Source: Planctomycetota bacterium
GTDB taxonomy: Bacteria; Planctomycetota; Phycisphaerae; UBA1845
DNA: 6,459 bases
NCBI GenBank assembly: GCA_022566435.1
Contig: JADFIX010000241.1
Span: forward strand, 1 to 6,459
Direction: 5' to 3'
Part shown: in pieces, positions 1-6,132 of the stretch
Layout of the letters: each line of letters opens with the position of its first letter
Position numbering within the stretch: position 1 is the first letter of the stretch
Made by a program: the position numbers and the translations under genes
Notes under the pieces: model-generated
Told to the model about the DNA's origin: nothing
The model's database searches: none
Seen by the model: only the letters and a program-made list of their open reading frames with translations

Positions 1-3000
1 GCTTCCGTTCTCCGGTTTTCGGTCCATCAGCGGGACCGCACCGAAGATCGTCTGCACCTGCTGGCAATTCTGCGGCGAATCGTAAGGACAAGCCGGGCAG
101 GGACCCGACTCGCAATCGACGCCGCCGAGGTAGATACCGTCGGCGCCCACGCACTCGGCCAACTCATCGTGGAACTCATCGTCCAGGCACGTGCCGCCCA
201 CGCAGCAGGCGCCCAGCTCACACGAGCCGGCCTGACAGGAAACAATCGGCTGGTCGCCACCACCCAGGTAGGTGCCCTCCTGTGCGGCGCAGTCTAACGC
301 GTTGGTCTCGATGCACGATGCTCCGAGGCAACATGCGGCGATCTGACATGATTCAACCGTGAAGACGACCGAGTAGTCCGGATTCGGTACGACACAGGAC
401 GAACCGGGACAATCGTCCGAATCGTCACATGAAATCGTCGAACCCGCACAGTTGGTGTCCGAATTGACCTGGTAAGCATACTCACCCGGCGGCACCGTAA
501 AGGTCGCCGAATAGTTTCCGTCCTCACAACGTCCGGCCACACTGGCCTTACCGTTGTCACCGTAACCGTCCAATTGGTCGCCACTGATATCGATATCCGG
601 CGCCTGACCGATCACGTCTGACATTTCATTGCACGGGCAGTTCTTGAATGAACTCAGGAACGGCCAGACCGGGGAAAGGATCGGATCGGTGCAGCAGAGA
701 CCGACCGTCAGAATAAAGCAGTCGTCCGAACCGTCGCCCGGCGTCAGATCTTTCAGATCGATCAATTCGAACCAGCCGACGCGATCGGCCGCGGTATTCA
801 GCGAGCACGCATCGCCTTGAATCGTAGTGAAGGAAGGCGTGATCGTGTCATTACGTGCCACAGAAACCGAACTCCTGAACGACTGCTCACACGTCCACAG
901 CGGATCAATTAACGCGCATATGTCCACATCCTTGGGATTGCAAGGCGTGAGCGGATCCACCGGGCTGCCGAAGTCGTCATGGCACTCGTACGGAAGGTTG
1001 AGACCCGTACGGGCACCCGGCACGCACTGCAAGACGCACGTGGCAATACCGCCCTCGCAATCGGCGTCCGTATCGCAAAGGAAGCCGAGATTCAGATTGC
1101 CGCAGGTGCCCGGATCACCGGGATCCGTCACATTACAGTCGTTGTCATCGACGCAACTGGATCCTTCATCGCCCCCGCCCAAGCAAGACAGAGCAATCTG
1201 TACACAAGTCGACGTTTCACAAGCACAGTCGGACCCCGACGGGACGTCGACCGGGCAGCAGTTCGGCGTGCAGTCGGTGGCGATGCCTTGGAAACTACCG
1301 GCACAGTCCACCTCTTTCGTCACCGTGCAGGTTTCGCCGTCACAGCAGGCACCCTTGTCACACGGCGCGATGCCGTCGCACAATTGATTTTCCGGATTAC
1401 CGAATTCCAAATCGGTGTGTGAACTGGGGCCGAACCAGCGGTTGAACTGGCAGAAGCCGCCGTCCAAGCCGCCGACCGGGCAGTCCAAAAGCGTGCTAGC
1501 ACATAGCGCTCCGCCGGTACTACAGACACCGCATTCCCAACGATGCGTGTCTTCGCAAGATTCGGCGTCGTTACAGCAAGCACCGAGCGGATCCAGCACT
1601 TTCGTGCCCACCAGCTCGAAAATATAGACGTTCGTGCCCAGGTTGCCGTCCCTGTCGCCGTCGACCCAAGACCTCGAGCCGTCATTCGATCCCACGTCGG
1701 CCGGATTGTCCGTCTGCTCCCAGAACGCGGCGGCGCCGCCTATGGTGCCGACCGTACGCACCGAACGCATGACCACATTGCCCGTCGGCGGGATGATGAT
1801 CGGATTCTGCTCGGGAACTTCATTTTGCTGGGCGTTGCAGTTCGGCCAACAATCGACCTCGATCGTCCAGTCATGTGTGCCGGTGCGGCCGAGGTTTGGC
1901 ACCAAGAACGCATCAATCAGCAGAGTTCCGGCGTCGTTCCAGAACTCGATGACAAAATCTTCGCCCAAATTGGTGATACCACCGCGGAAGCGGAACTCAG
2001 TGACCCGCAGGTACCCGCCGTTCGATGTCGCGTAGTCATCACCGAGGCTCAGGAAGCCGTCTTCGCAGCCGCCCTCGATCGCATTGGAAACGCATGGGTC
2101 GTCCGTACAAACGCCCGGATCGAACGCGACGCAAGTGTCGTTCTTGGGATCGGGGCAATCGGCGCCCGCGTTCGCGAGGAGGCAGAAATTGATCTGGTCA
2201 TTATTACATGAGCCGAGCCTGGCGCAGTCCGGGTTGTCGACGACGCAGGGTTCACTGTTTCTGTCACCACCCACACAGCGCCTTAGGCAGAAATTTGTCG
2301 CCAAGTCGGCCTCGCAGTAAACCGTGGGGCCTCCGTTTTCGACGCTAATTTCCGAACCAACCTCGCATACCAGACCGGACGGGCGAACCAAACCGACCGA
2401 ACCCTGGTCGGTGCCGGAAGGAGAAACGCCGCTGCCATACTTCGGGCAGATACAGGAACCATCGCCTTGCTGGTCCTCGGGACTGCGATAGCGGTACCAC
2501 TCACCACTCGCACAACTGGCTTCGTCGGTTTCGGTACACGCCGGCTCAGGCTCGTCGGAACAGCAACGACCGATGGCCGTCGCGAGAGACGCACCCACGT
2601 AGCAAGCTTCGGCGCCGCTATCGCAACCGCCGCCCGACGTAATTTGGCAAGAACCCTGAGCGCAATCGCTCGCCTGGTTGCAACGAAGACCGTTCGCCGG
2701 ACCTCCGACGCAATGCTTGCCACAGGGGCTTAGCGAACCGCCGGCGCCATCGTCTTGGGCCACGCATATCGAGTTGGACATACCCAAGCCGTCGTCTTGG
2801 CACTCATCCGCGGTGCAGAAATCCACATCGGCGTCACAAGGCCAGCCGATCAACTGCACTGTGTCGCAACGCTGCACGAAGTTGCAGTCCGGCGGGTTGT
2901 TCGATCCGCAGCCAGGGATTTCCGCGGTGCATGTACCGGCGCCAGCCGATTCGCAATCGGCGTTCGAACTGCACGGCACCGAGTCGTCGTCGGTGCAAAA

Positions 3001-3432
3001 CGAACGGACGATGCATTGTGTAAGGTTGCATTGGTCGCCCGCCGGGGCGCAGTCCTCATCGCAGTTACACGGGGCGCCGAGTGCGAGCGAGCCCGCCGCA
3101 CGTGACGTCGCCGCCTCGCCGCCTTTTGTCGCCACGCGGGTACCGCTAATGACTCGACCGACGTGCATGACGCGGTCGCTTCCGGACATCTCAACCTTCG
3201 GAGGATCGGTACGACCCTGACTCACGTCCGACTCATTCTGCGGCACTACGGTTTGACGCCGAGTGGTGGCGGATTTGGTGGCCGCATCGTTTTCGTTCCC
3301 GGTCTCGCCCACATCGGAAACCTGGGGTGCGGGAAGGACCGCCCCGATGGCGGTGGAAACCGCGGAATGAGAAATCGTATACACCCCTACCACCGCAAGA
3401 ACTGCGGCGCCCGCCAGAATTCGGACAGTCAT
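1..3432 (-). CDS. Large secreted cysteine-rich repeat protein, partial (C-terminus beyond the left edge)
   Basis: Seen: reading leftwards from ATG at 3432 there are 1144 uninterrupted codons, ending on a codon boundary at position 1 without a stop, so the C-terminus is missing. The start is well fixed: an in-frame TAA lies at 3450-3448, only five codons upstream, GGGGAG sits 7 bases before the ATG, and the first 24 residues look like a signal peptide. Residues 25-121 form a polar linker without cysteine. From C122 onward there are about 100 cysteines, roughly one residue in ten. These lie in two recurrent modules, a C...DC...C type (about seven copies) and a GACC type (four clear copies plus one divergent), interrupted by a cysteine-poor probable beta-domain at about 457-615. 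No catalytic motif was recognised. Such modules occur in large secreted planctomycete proteins of unknown function. Inferred: an exported, disulfide-stabilised surface, wall or extracellular protein. The coding call is secure; the function is not. Confidence 0.88.
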   Translation of the reverse strand, partial: MTVRILAGAAVLAVVGVYTISHSAVSTAIGAVLPAPQVSDVGETGNENDAATKSATTRRQTVVPQNESDVSQGRTDPPKVEMSGSDRVMHVGRVISGTRVATKGGEAATSRAAGSLALGAPCNCDEDCAPAGDQCNLTQCIVRSFCTDDDSVPCSSNADCESAGAGTCTAEIPGCGSNNPPDCNFVQRCDTVQLIGWPCDADVDFCTADECQDDGLGMSNSICVAQDDGAGGSLSPCGKHCVGGPANGLRCNQASDCAQGSCQITSGGGCDSGAEACYVGASLATAIGRCCSDEPEPACTETDEASCASGEWYRYRSPEDQQGDGSCICPKYGSGVSPSGTDQGSVGLVRPSGLVCEVGSEISVENGGPTVYCEADLATNFCLRRCVGGDRNSEPCVVDNPDCARLGSCNNDQINFCLLANAGADCPDPKNDTCVAFDPGVCTDDPCVSNAIEGGCEDGFLSLGDDYATSNGGYLRVTEFRFRGGITNLGEDFVIEFWNDAGTLLIDAFLVPNLGRTGTHDWTIEVDCWPNCNAQQNEVPEQNPIIIPPTGNVVMRSVRTVGTIGGAAAFWEQTDNPADVGSNDGSRSWVDGDRDGNLGTNVYIFELVGTKVLDPLGACCNDAESCEDTHRWECGVCSTGGALCASTLLDCPVGGLDGGFCQFNRWFGPSSHTDLEFGNPENQLCDGIAPCDKGACCDGETCTVTKEVDCAGSFQGIATDCTPNCCPVDVPSGSDCACETSTCVQIALSCLGGGDEGSSCVDDNDCNVTDPGDPGTCGNLNLGFLCDTDADCEGGIATCVLQCVPGARTGLNLPYECHDDFGSPVDPLTPCNPKDVDICALIDPLWTCEQSFRSSVSVARNDTITPSFTTIQGDACSLNTAADRVGWFELIDLKDLTPGDGSDDCFILTVGLCCTDPILSPVWPFLSSFKNCPCNEMSDVIGQAPDIDISGDQLDGYGDNGKASVAGRCEDGNYSATFTVPPGEYAYQVNSDTNCAGSTISCDDSDDCPGSSCVVPNPDYSVVFTVESCQIAACCLGASCIETNALDCAAQEGTYLGGGDQPIVSCQAGSCELGACCVGGTCLDDEFHDELAECVGADGIYLGGVDCESGPCPACPYDSPQNCQQVQTIFGAVPLMDRKPENGS
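97..339 (-). repeat. GACC modules 3 and 4, in tandem
   Basis: Residues 1032-1071 begin AACCLGASC and residues 1074-1112 begin GACCVGGTC. Both continue with a cysteine in the middle (C1048, C1094), a YLGG turn (residues 1055-1058 and 1101-1104), and a terminal C-x4-C or C-x3-GPC pair. They are the clearest copies: two units of about 40 residues separated by two residues. The protein continues with CPACPYDSPQNC and then leaves the window. Confidence 0.75.
394..429 (-). repeat. C...DC...C module 7
   Basis: Residues 1002-1013 read CDDSDDCPGSSC, the most compact copy of the module. It sits in a strand-rich stretch (about 960-1030, with YSATFTVPPGEYAYQV and YSVVFTVESC) that leads into the last pair of GACC modules. 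Confidence 0.55.
1036..1155 (-). repeat. C...DC...C modules 5 and 6
   Basis: Residues 760-777 carry CVDDNDC then GTC. Residues 786-799 carry CDTDADC then ATC. They are separated by only eight residues, the tightest spacing of this module in the protein. Confidence 0.6.
1252..1353 (-). repeat. GACC module 2
   Basis: Residues 694-727 begin GACCDGETCTVTKEVDC, followed by C721 and a CC pair at 725-726. The order GACC, TC five residues later, a VDC or LDC step, then a cysteine about eleven residues on is the family pattern. Confidence 0.7.
1450..1584 (-). repeat. GACC module 1
   Basis: Residues 617-661 begin GACCNDAESC and contain C634, C637, C644, C651 and C661. The opening double cysteine and the next cysteine six residues on match the other GACC modules; the tail is longer and has more cysteines. 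It starts right after the beta-domain and so marks its boundary. Confidence 0.65.
1588..2064 (-). other. Cysteine-poor probable beta-sandwich domain inside the cysteine-rich protein
   Basis: Residues 457-615 contain only two cysteines (C528 and C532, in a CWPNC loop). Strand-like alternation of hydrophobic and polar residues is visible, for example YLRVTEFRFRGG, FVIEFWNDAGTLLIDAFLV, NPIIIPPTGNVVMRSVRTV and NVYIFELVG. An acidic loop DGDRDGNLG at 591-599 resembles a calcium-binding loop. No named family was recognised. The composition suggests a separately folded extracellular domain, perhaps for binding, placed between the two cysteine-rich blocks. Confidence 0.5.
2206..2277 (-). repeat. C...DC...C module 4, CVGG-type
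   Basis: Residues 386-409 begin CVGGDRNSEPC, then NPDC at C403 and LGSC at C409. It aligns with residues 241-262 with one extra residue before the Asp-Cys pair. The two copies are about 145 residues apart, so this is an old internal duplication or repeated recruitment of one module rather than a tandem array. Confidence 0.6.
2443..2571 (-). repeat. Divergent GACC-type module (GRCC)
   Basis: Residues 288-330 begin GRCCSDEPEPAC and continue with a cysteine about eight residues later (C307) and a C-x-C at C327 and C329. The double cysteine followed by a single cysteine after about seven residues resembles the GACC modules farther along, but Ala is replaced by Arg and later spacing differs. It is a probable, not certain, family member. 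Confidence 0.4.
2647..2712 (-). repeat. C...DC...C module 3, CVGG-type
   Basis: Residues 241-262 begin CVGGPANGLRC, continue to SDC at C257 and end GSC at C262. The pattern CVGG..N...C....DC...GSC is almost matched again at residues 386-409, making these two the closest pair of this module in the protein. Confidence 0.6.
2929..3069 (-). repeat. C...DC...C modules 1 and 2 of the cysteine-rich protein
   Basis: Two successive modules open the cysteine-rich part. Module 1 (residues 122-140) has C122, C124, C128, C135 and C140. Module 2 (residues 146-168) has C146, C154, then SSNADC at C160, then GTC at C168. The shared core is a cysteine, four to six acidic or small residues, Asp-Cys, five to eight residues, and another cysteine. 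The same core returns at residues 241-262, 386-409, 760-777, 786-799 and 1002-1013. This is a protein-level repeat; the DNA copies have diverged. Confidence 0.6.
3361..3432 (-). other. Predicted N-terminal signal peptide of the cysteine-rich protein
   Basis: The first residues read MTVRILAGAAVLAVVGVYTI. There is one basic residue (R4), then an uninterrupted hydrophobic stretch from I5 to I20, then a small polar end SHSA that fits signal peptidase I with cleavage near A24; VSTA at residue 28 is an alternative. No lipobox cysteine is present, so a lipoprotein is unlikely. Export to an oxidising compartment fits the disulfide-rich composition that follows. The single positive charge makes the n-region weak but acceptable. 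Confidence 0.7.
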
Positions 3433-3439
3433 GACAACG

Positions 3440-3445
3440 CTCCCC
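3440..3445 (-). promoter_or_regulatory. Shine-Dalgarno site of the cysteine-rich protein gene
   Basis: On the minus strand GGGGAG ends 7 bases before the ATG at 3432. Together with the in-frame TAA at 3450-3448 it settles the start codon. Confidence 0.65.
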
Positions 3446-3495
3446 GCTTACGAATTGTGGCCGCCGATGAACAAATTTGCACCGGCGGTTAGTTT

Positions 3496-3526
3496 CAGTC
3501 ACTGTCCCGGCCAATAGGACTGACTG
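3496..3526. repeat. Inverted repeat before the cysteine-rich protein gene
   Basis: CAGTCA at 3496-3501 pairs with TGACTG at 3521-3526, and GTCC at 3504-3507 pairs with GGAC at 3517-3520. This leaves a two-base bulge and a nine-base loop. It lies 64 bases before the start codon, on the leader side if transcription begins in the gap. No run of T follows on either strand, so an operator or a leader hairpin is more likely than a classic terminator. Confidence 0.4.
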
Positions 3527-3603
3527 GGACGAAATCGATTCAACCTCCGGGGCGGACGTGAGAATTCCGCCTCTTTCCCCCCTTCGTTTCAGGAGTGCTG
3601 CGA

Positions 3604-3632
3604 AGGTTAGCCGAAATCGAACACAAAAGCAA
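3604..3632 (-). promoter_or_regulatory. Weak promoter-like pair for the cysteine-rich protein gene
   Basis: On the minus strand TTGCTT (3632-3627) and TAACCT (3609-3604) are 17 bases apart, each matching three of six bases of the sigma-70 consensus. The position, about 170 bases before the start codon and after the kinase stop, suits a promoter, but the match is weak and could be chance. Confidence 0.2.
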
Positions 3633-3652
3633 GACAAAAACCACTCAAGGCT

Positions 3653-3671
3653 CGTATCTCGCCCAGATACG
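3653..3671 (-). terminator. Hairpin after the kinase gene, possible terminator
   Basis: CGTATCT (3653-3659) and AGATACG (3665-3671) form a perfect 7-base-pair stem with a five-base loop, 46 bases beyond the kinase stop. On the minus strand a GTTTTTG stretch follows only about 11 bases after the stem, so it is not a textbook intrinsic terminator. It may still end or attenuate kinase transcription, or be a binding site. Confidence 0.35.
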
Positions 3672-3717
3672 CGGCGTGAATGGTCAAGGAGACGGTTTCT
3701 TGGTGCAGTTGCGTCGA

Positions 3718-6132
3718 TCAGGAAGGTGCCAACAATTCGTCTGCCTGGGCCTTGAATCGGAGAAGTTCGTCGGCAGTATCGAACCAGAGGAACGCCTTCG
3801 AAGCGCGTGCTTCAAATTCTCCTGCGTTCTCTAACCCCTCCGGCCATAATTCGATTGCATGTTTGTATTCTGATTTTGCAATAACGAGTCGGCCCTTCCG
3901 TGCCTCCGCAATAGCGATGATCAAATGATTGATGGTGGCCATATCTTTGTGTATCAATGCGGTACGCGCCGCATCAATCGCTTCTTGATCCTCGCCCAAT
4001 TCCAAATGAGTCATGGCCAGGATGCGTTTCTTGAGGGCTTTGTTGCCGTCCGGGAGCTCTATAGTACTCCACACGTCTCGGAAAGCCTGTTTGCCACGAT
4101 CCGTGCCTGAGGCGAGTTTTATCCTAGCGCTGACGACGAATGCGTTAGCGAGTTGTGGATGTTCTCGAGCTTTCTCGCATGCGAGTCCGCTGGCAATGCT
4201 GGCCGCGGCTTCCTCGTCGCCCCTCAAAAATTGAAGACTCGCCAAATCGCGCCAAACAAAGCAGAACTTCGTCTTTTCGCTCGAAGCGATATCGGCCGTG
4301 GCCTGCCGCATGTTTCGTTCGGCCTCGTCCAGCTCGCCTGATAGGACGTTGACCACTGCGAGATTTCCGCGAGTGTAGTACGCTTCGGGATCTTGGCGCA
4401 GTGCTTCCAAGTAGATGTCTTTTGCTAGGGCGAAATGTTGGTCGGCCTGGTTTCCATCAAGTGCTTCTCCACGCATCTTGTGAAGCACTGCCTTCAAGTT
4501 GAGCAGGTTCTCTTTCCGAGGCACATTCCGTTCATCGCTGGACGGAGGCGGACCCTCTTGCCAAGAACTGATGGCACGTTCACAGTACTCGAGCGAAATC
4601 TTCACCTTTTCTTGTTCCACGAACTCGCCAAGATTCGCGATATCCTTGTACGAAAAGGCAAGGTACGCCGTCGCGGCGTGATTGCCGGGATCGATCTCGA
4701 GGGCCTCGTGGAAGCTCTCGGCGGACTCCTCGTACTGCTTGCCGACGTAGCGCTCTATGCCGTGATTGATGAGACTTGCAATCTTGGCAGCGCGATCTCT
4801 TCGGATTCTGTAGTTGTTGTATAAAAACGAAAGCGCCAGAGAGAGTATCGCCGCCACTGCGATGGTCGCGGCCTTGTGCCGCTTGACGAACTTCCGTGCC
4901 CTGCGGATCGGCCCGGCGCGCTTCGCCTCGATCGGCAAGTCGTTCATGTATCGTCGCAGATCCTCGGCAAGCGCGTGGCCCGTGAGGTAACGGGCATCCG
5001 GTGATTTCTCCAAACTCTTCAGACAGATCGTTTCTAATTCCGGCGGAACGGTCGGTATGATCTTACGCGGCCGCATGGGATCGCGAGTGATGATTCCTGC
5101 GAGAATCCGTTGTTCATCGGACCCCGGAAAGGCGTATTCAAAACAAAGCAACTCGTACATGAGCGCGCCGAGGGAATAGATATCCGTGCGATGATCGACG
5201 GGGATTCGCTTGGCCATCGCCTGCTCGGGACTGAGGTATCTGACCGTCCCCAAAAGCGTCCCCGTTCGAGTGACGGATGGGTCTTCGGCGCTTTTTGCGA
5301 GCCCGAAGTCGGTAAGCATCACCCGACCGTCGATCGAGAGGATCAGGTTGGCCGGCTTGACGTCGCGGTGAATAATGCCCTGTCCGTGCGCGTAATGAAG
5401 CGCATCCGCCGCTTCCATCACCCATCGAGCCACTTGCCGGTAATACGAAACTTCGCTTCCCGATGGTGATGCCGTTTCGCTTGCGTCCGAAGAATCGCCG
5501 GACATCAAACCGACCGCTGGAAACCCGAGCGAGTCTTGATCAGTCGCGGCAGATTGTTGGAGAATATCCGCGAGCCGGGATGATGATGCCGCGGGGGCGT
5601 CGCGCTTTGCCAACCTGGAAATTACGACGTTGAACGGCTGTCCGGTTATCAGTTCCATCGCGTAGTAATACGCATCTTGTGACTCTCCGTAGTCGTAGAT
5701 GGGAACGATATTCGTATGATGCAGGCGTGCGGCCGCGGTCGCTTCCCGCCGAAAGCGCGACACGCTTGCGGGACTTGCCGTTCCCACGATGGCGGGCAGG
5801 ACCTTCAGGGCCACGGATCGGTTGAGCTTGTTCTGAACCGCCCGGTAGACGATTCCCATGCCGCCTTGACCGAGGACGCCAAGGATTCGATAGCCCTCGA
5901 TTTTCGGGTAGTGTCTTGCCGCCTTGGCTTGTGGCGAGCTGTCCGAATTGGTCCAAGACGAGTCCGATGCGTCGAGCTTTTCGTCGGCCCTGCCGTCTGA
6001 CGCGAGTTCGCGGGCTGCACCCTGGGTAACGGGAGCGGATGACGGGTCATGACGCCCCATGGGGGGTTGGCCGTGCCCGATCGGCTCGTCGTTCGGATCG
6101 AGAAACTGGGTTTCTTCGTTAGAAGGATCCAC
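3718..6132 (-). CDS. Membrane-anchored serine/threonine protein kinase with C-terminal TPR-like repeats
   Basis: Seen, numbering from GTG at 6132 (804 residues): an acidic, Ser-rich linker to about 75, then a complete Hanks-type kinase domain at 80-395. It has the P-loop GQGGMG (88-93), ATP lysine K110 in VALKVL, helix-C E130, hinge AMEL (158-161), HRDVKPAN with D257 and N262, DFG 275-277, activation-loop threonines 288-296, SPE 301-303, D317 in TDIYSLG and R381. All catalytic residues are present, so it should be active. A Ser/Ala-rich insert occupies about 172-229. A membrane segment follows at 421-438, flanked by basic residues, then helical TPR-like repeats to the end. Family knowledge: phosphorylates Ser/Thr, and the TPR part probably binds proteins. 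The start is uncertain: the frame extends to GTG at 6345, but those extra 71 residues look non-coding; GTG at 6201 and 6192 and ATG at 6060 are other options. The target is unknown. Confidence 0.93.
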   Translation of the reverse strand: MDPSNEETQFLDPNDEPIGHGQPPMGRHDPSSAPVTQGAARELASDGRADEKLDASDSSWTNSDSSPQAKAARHYPKIEGYRILGVLGQGGMGIVYRAVQNKLNRSVALKVLPAIVGTASPASVSRFRREATAAARLHHTNIVPIYDYGESQDAYYYAMELITGQPFNVVISRLAKRDAPAASSSRLADILQQSAATDQDSLGFPAVGLMSGDSSDASETASPSGSEVSYYRQVARWVMEAADALHYAHGQGIIHRDVKPANLILSIDGRVMLTDFGLAKSAEDPSVTRTGTLLGTVRYLSPEQAMAKRIPVDHRTDIYSLGALMYELLCFEYAFPGSDEQRILAGIITRDPMRPRKIIPTVPPELETICLKSLEKSPDARYLTGHALAEDLRRYMNDLPIEAKRAGPIRRARKFVKRHKAATIAVAAILSLALSFLYNNYRIRRDRAAKIASLINHGIERYVGKQYEESAESFHEALEIDPGNHAATAYLAFSYKDIANLGEFVEQEKVKISLEYCERAISSWQEGPPPSSDERNVPRKENLLNLKAVLHKMRGEALDGNQADQHFALAKDIYLEALRQDPEAYYTRGNLAVVNVLSGELDEAERNMRQATADIASSEKTKFCFVWRDLASLQFLRGDEEAAASIASGLACEKAREHPQLANAFVVSARIKLASGTDRGKQAFRDVWSTIELPDGNKALKKRILAMTHLELGEDQEAIDAARTALIHKDMATINHLIIAIAEARKGRLVIAKSEYKHAIELWPEGLENAGEFEARASKAFLWFDTADELLRFKAQADELLAPS
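3835..4773 (-). other. TPR-like repeat region of the kinase
   Basis: Residues 454-766 are helical with several TPR-like pairs. The clearest is 454-489, with YEESAESFHEALEIDPGNHA and the usual A-x-Y-L-A start of the next helix. Others are at about 570-614 (YLEALRQDPEAYYTRGNLA, ELDEAERNM), 627-674 and 704-766 (LELGEDQEAIDAARTAL, YKHAIELWPEG). Several copies are degenerate. TPRs usually bind proteins; if the single membrane pass is real, they lie in the periplasm. Confidence 0.7.
4819..4872 (-). other. Single transmembrane segment of the kinase
   Basis: Residues 421-438 (AATIAVAAILSLALSFLY) are uncharged and hydrophobic. The preceding stretch RRARKFVKRHK is strongly basic, which places the kinase domain in the cytoplasm by the positive-inside rule. 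The following RIRRDRAAK is also basic, so the orientation is not clear-cut. Confidence 0.8.
4948..5895 (-). other. Hanks-type kinase catalytic domain
   Basis: Residues 80-395 of the kinase, from GYRILGVLGQGGMG to AEDLRRYM. An arginine before the catalytic aspartate (HRD) makes it an RD kinase, expected to be switched on by activation-loop phosphorylation; T288, T290, T292 and T296 are candidates. The GTVRYLSPEQA and VDHRTDIYSLG segments are typical of the bacterial PknB-like group and especially common in planctomycetes. Confidence 0.93.

Noticed and set aside
827..1422. Two overlapping plus-strand open frames (186 and 147 codons)
   Set aside because: Both are antisense to the cysteine-rich gene, overlap each other in different frames, and show no domain.
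1627..1662. DGDRDG loop considered as an EF-hand or dockerin
   Set aside because: There is one loop only, the position-12 acidic residue is missing (Val), and it lies between beta strands rather than helices.
1543..2211. Plus-strand open frame of 222 codons opposite the cysteine-rich gene
   Set aside because: It lies wholly antisense to a much longer frame that has a signal peptide, a Shine-Dalgarno and regular cysteine modules. Its product is a featureless Arg/Val/Ala-rich chain, as expected from reading a GC-rich gene backwards.
394..3069. Regular recurrence of short similar stretches, considered as a CRISPR array or DNA repeat array
   Set aside because: The similarity exists only at protein level (cysteine modules); DNA copies are diverged, differ in length and lie within one open frame.
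2283..3194. Minus-strand open frames of 114-146 codons in other phases of the cysteine-rich gene
   Set aside because: They are out-of-phase readings of the same DNA, rich in Arg and Ala, with none of the cysteine patterns of the true frame.
5110..5469. Plus-strand open frame of 119 codons inside the kinase
   Set aside because: It is antisense to the conserved catalytic loop and DFG segment of the kinase, which fully explains this DNA.
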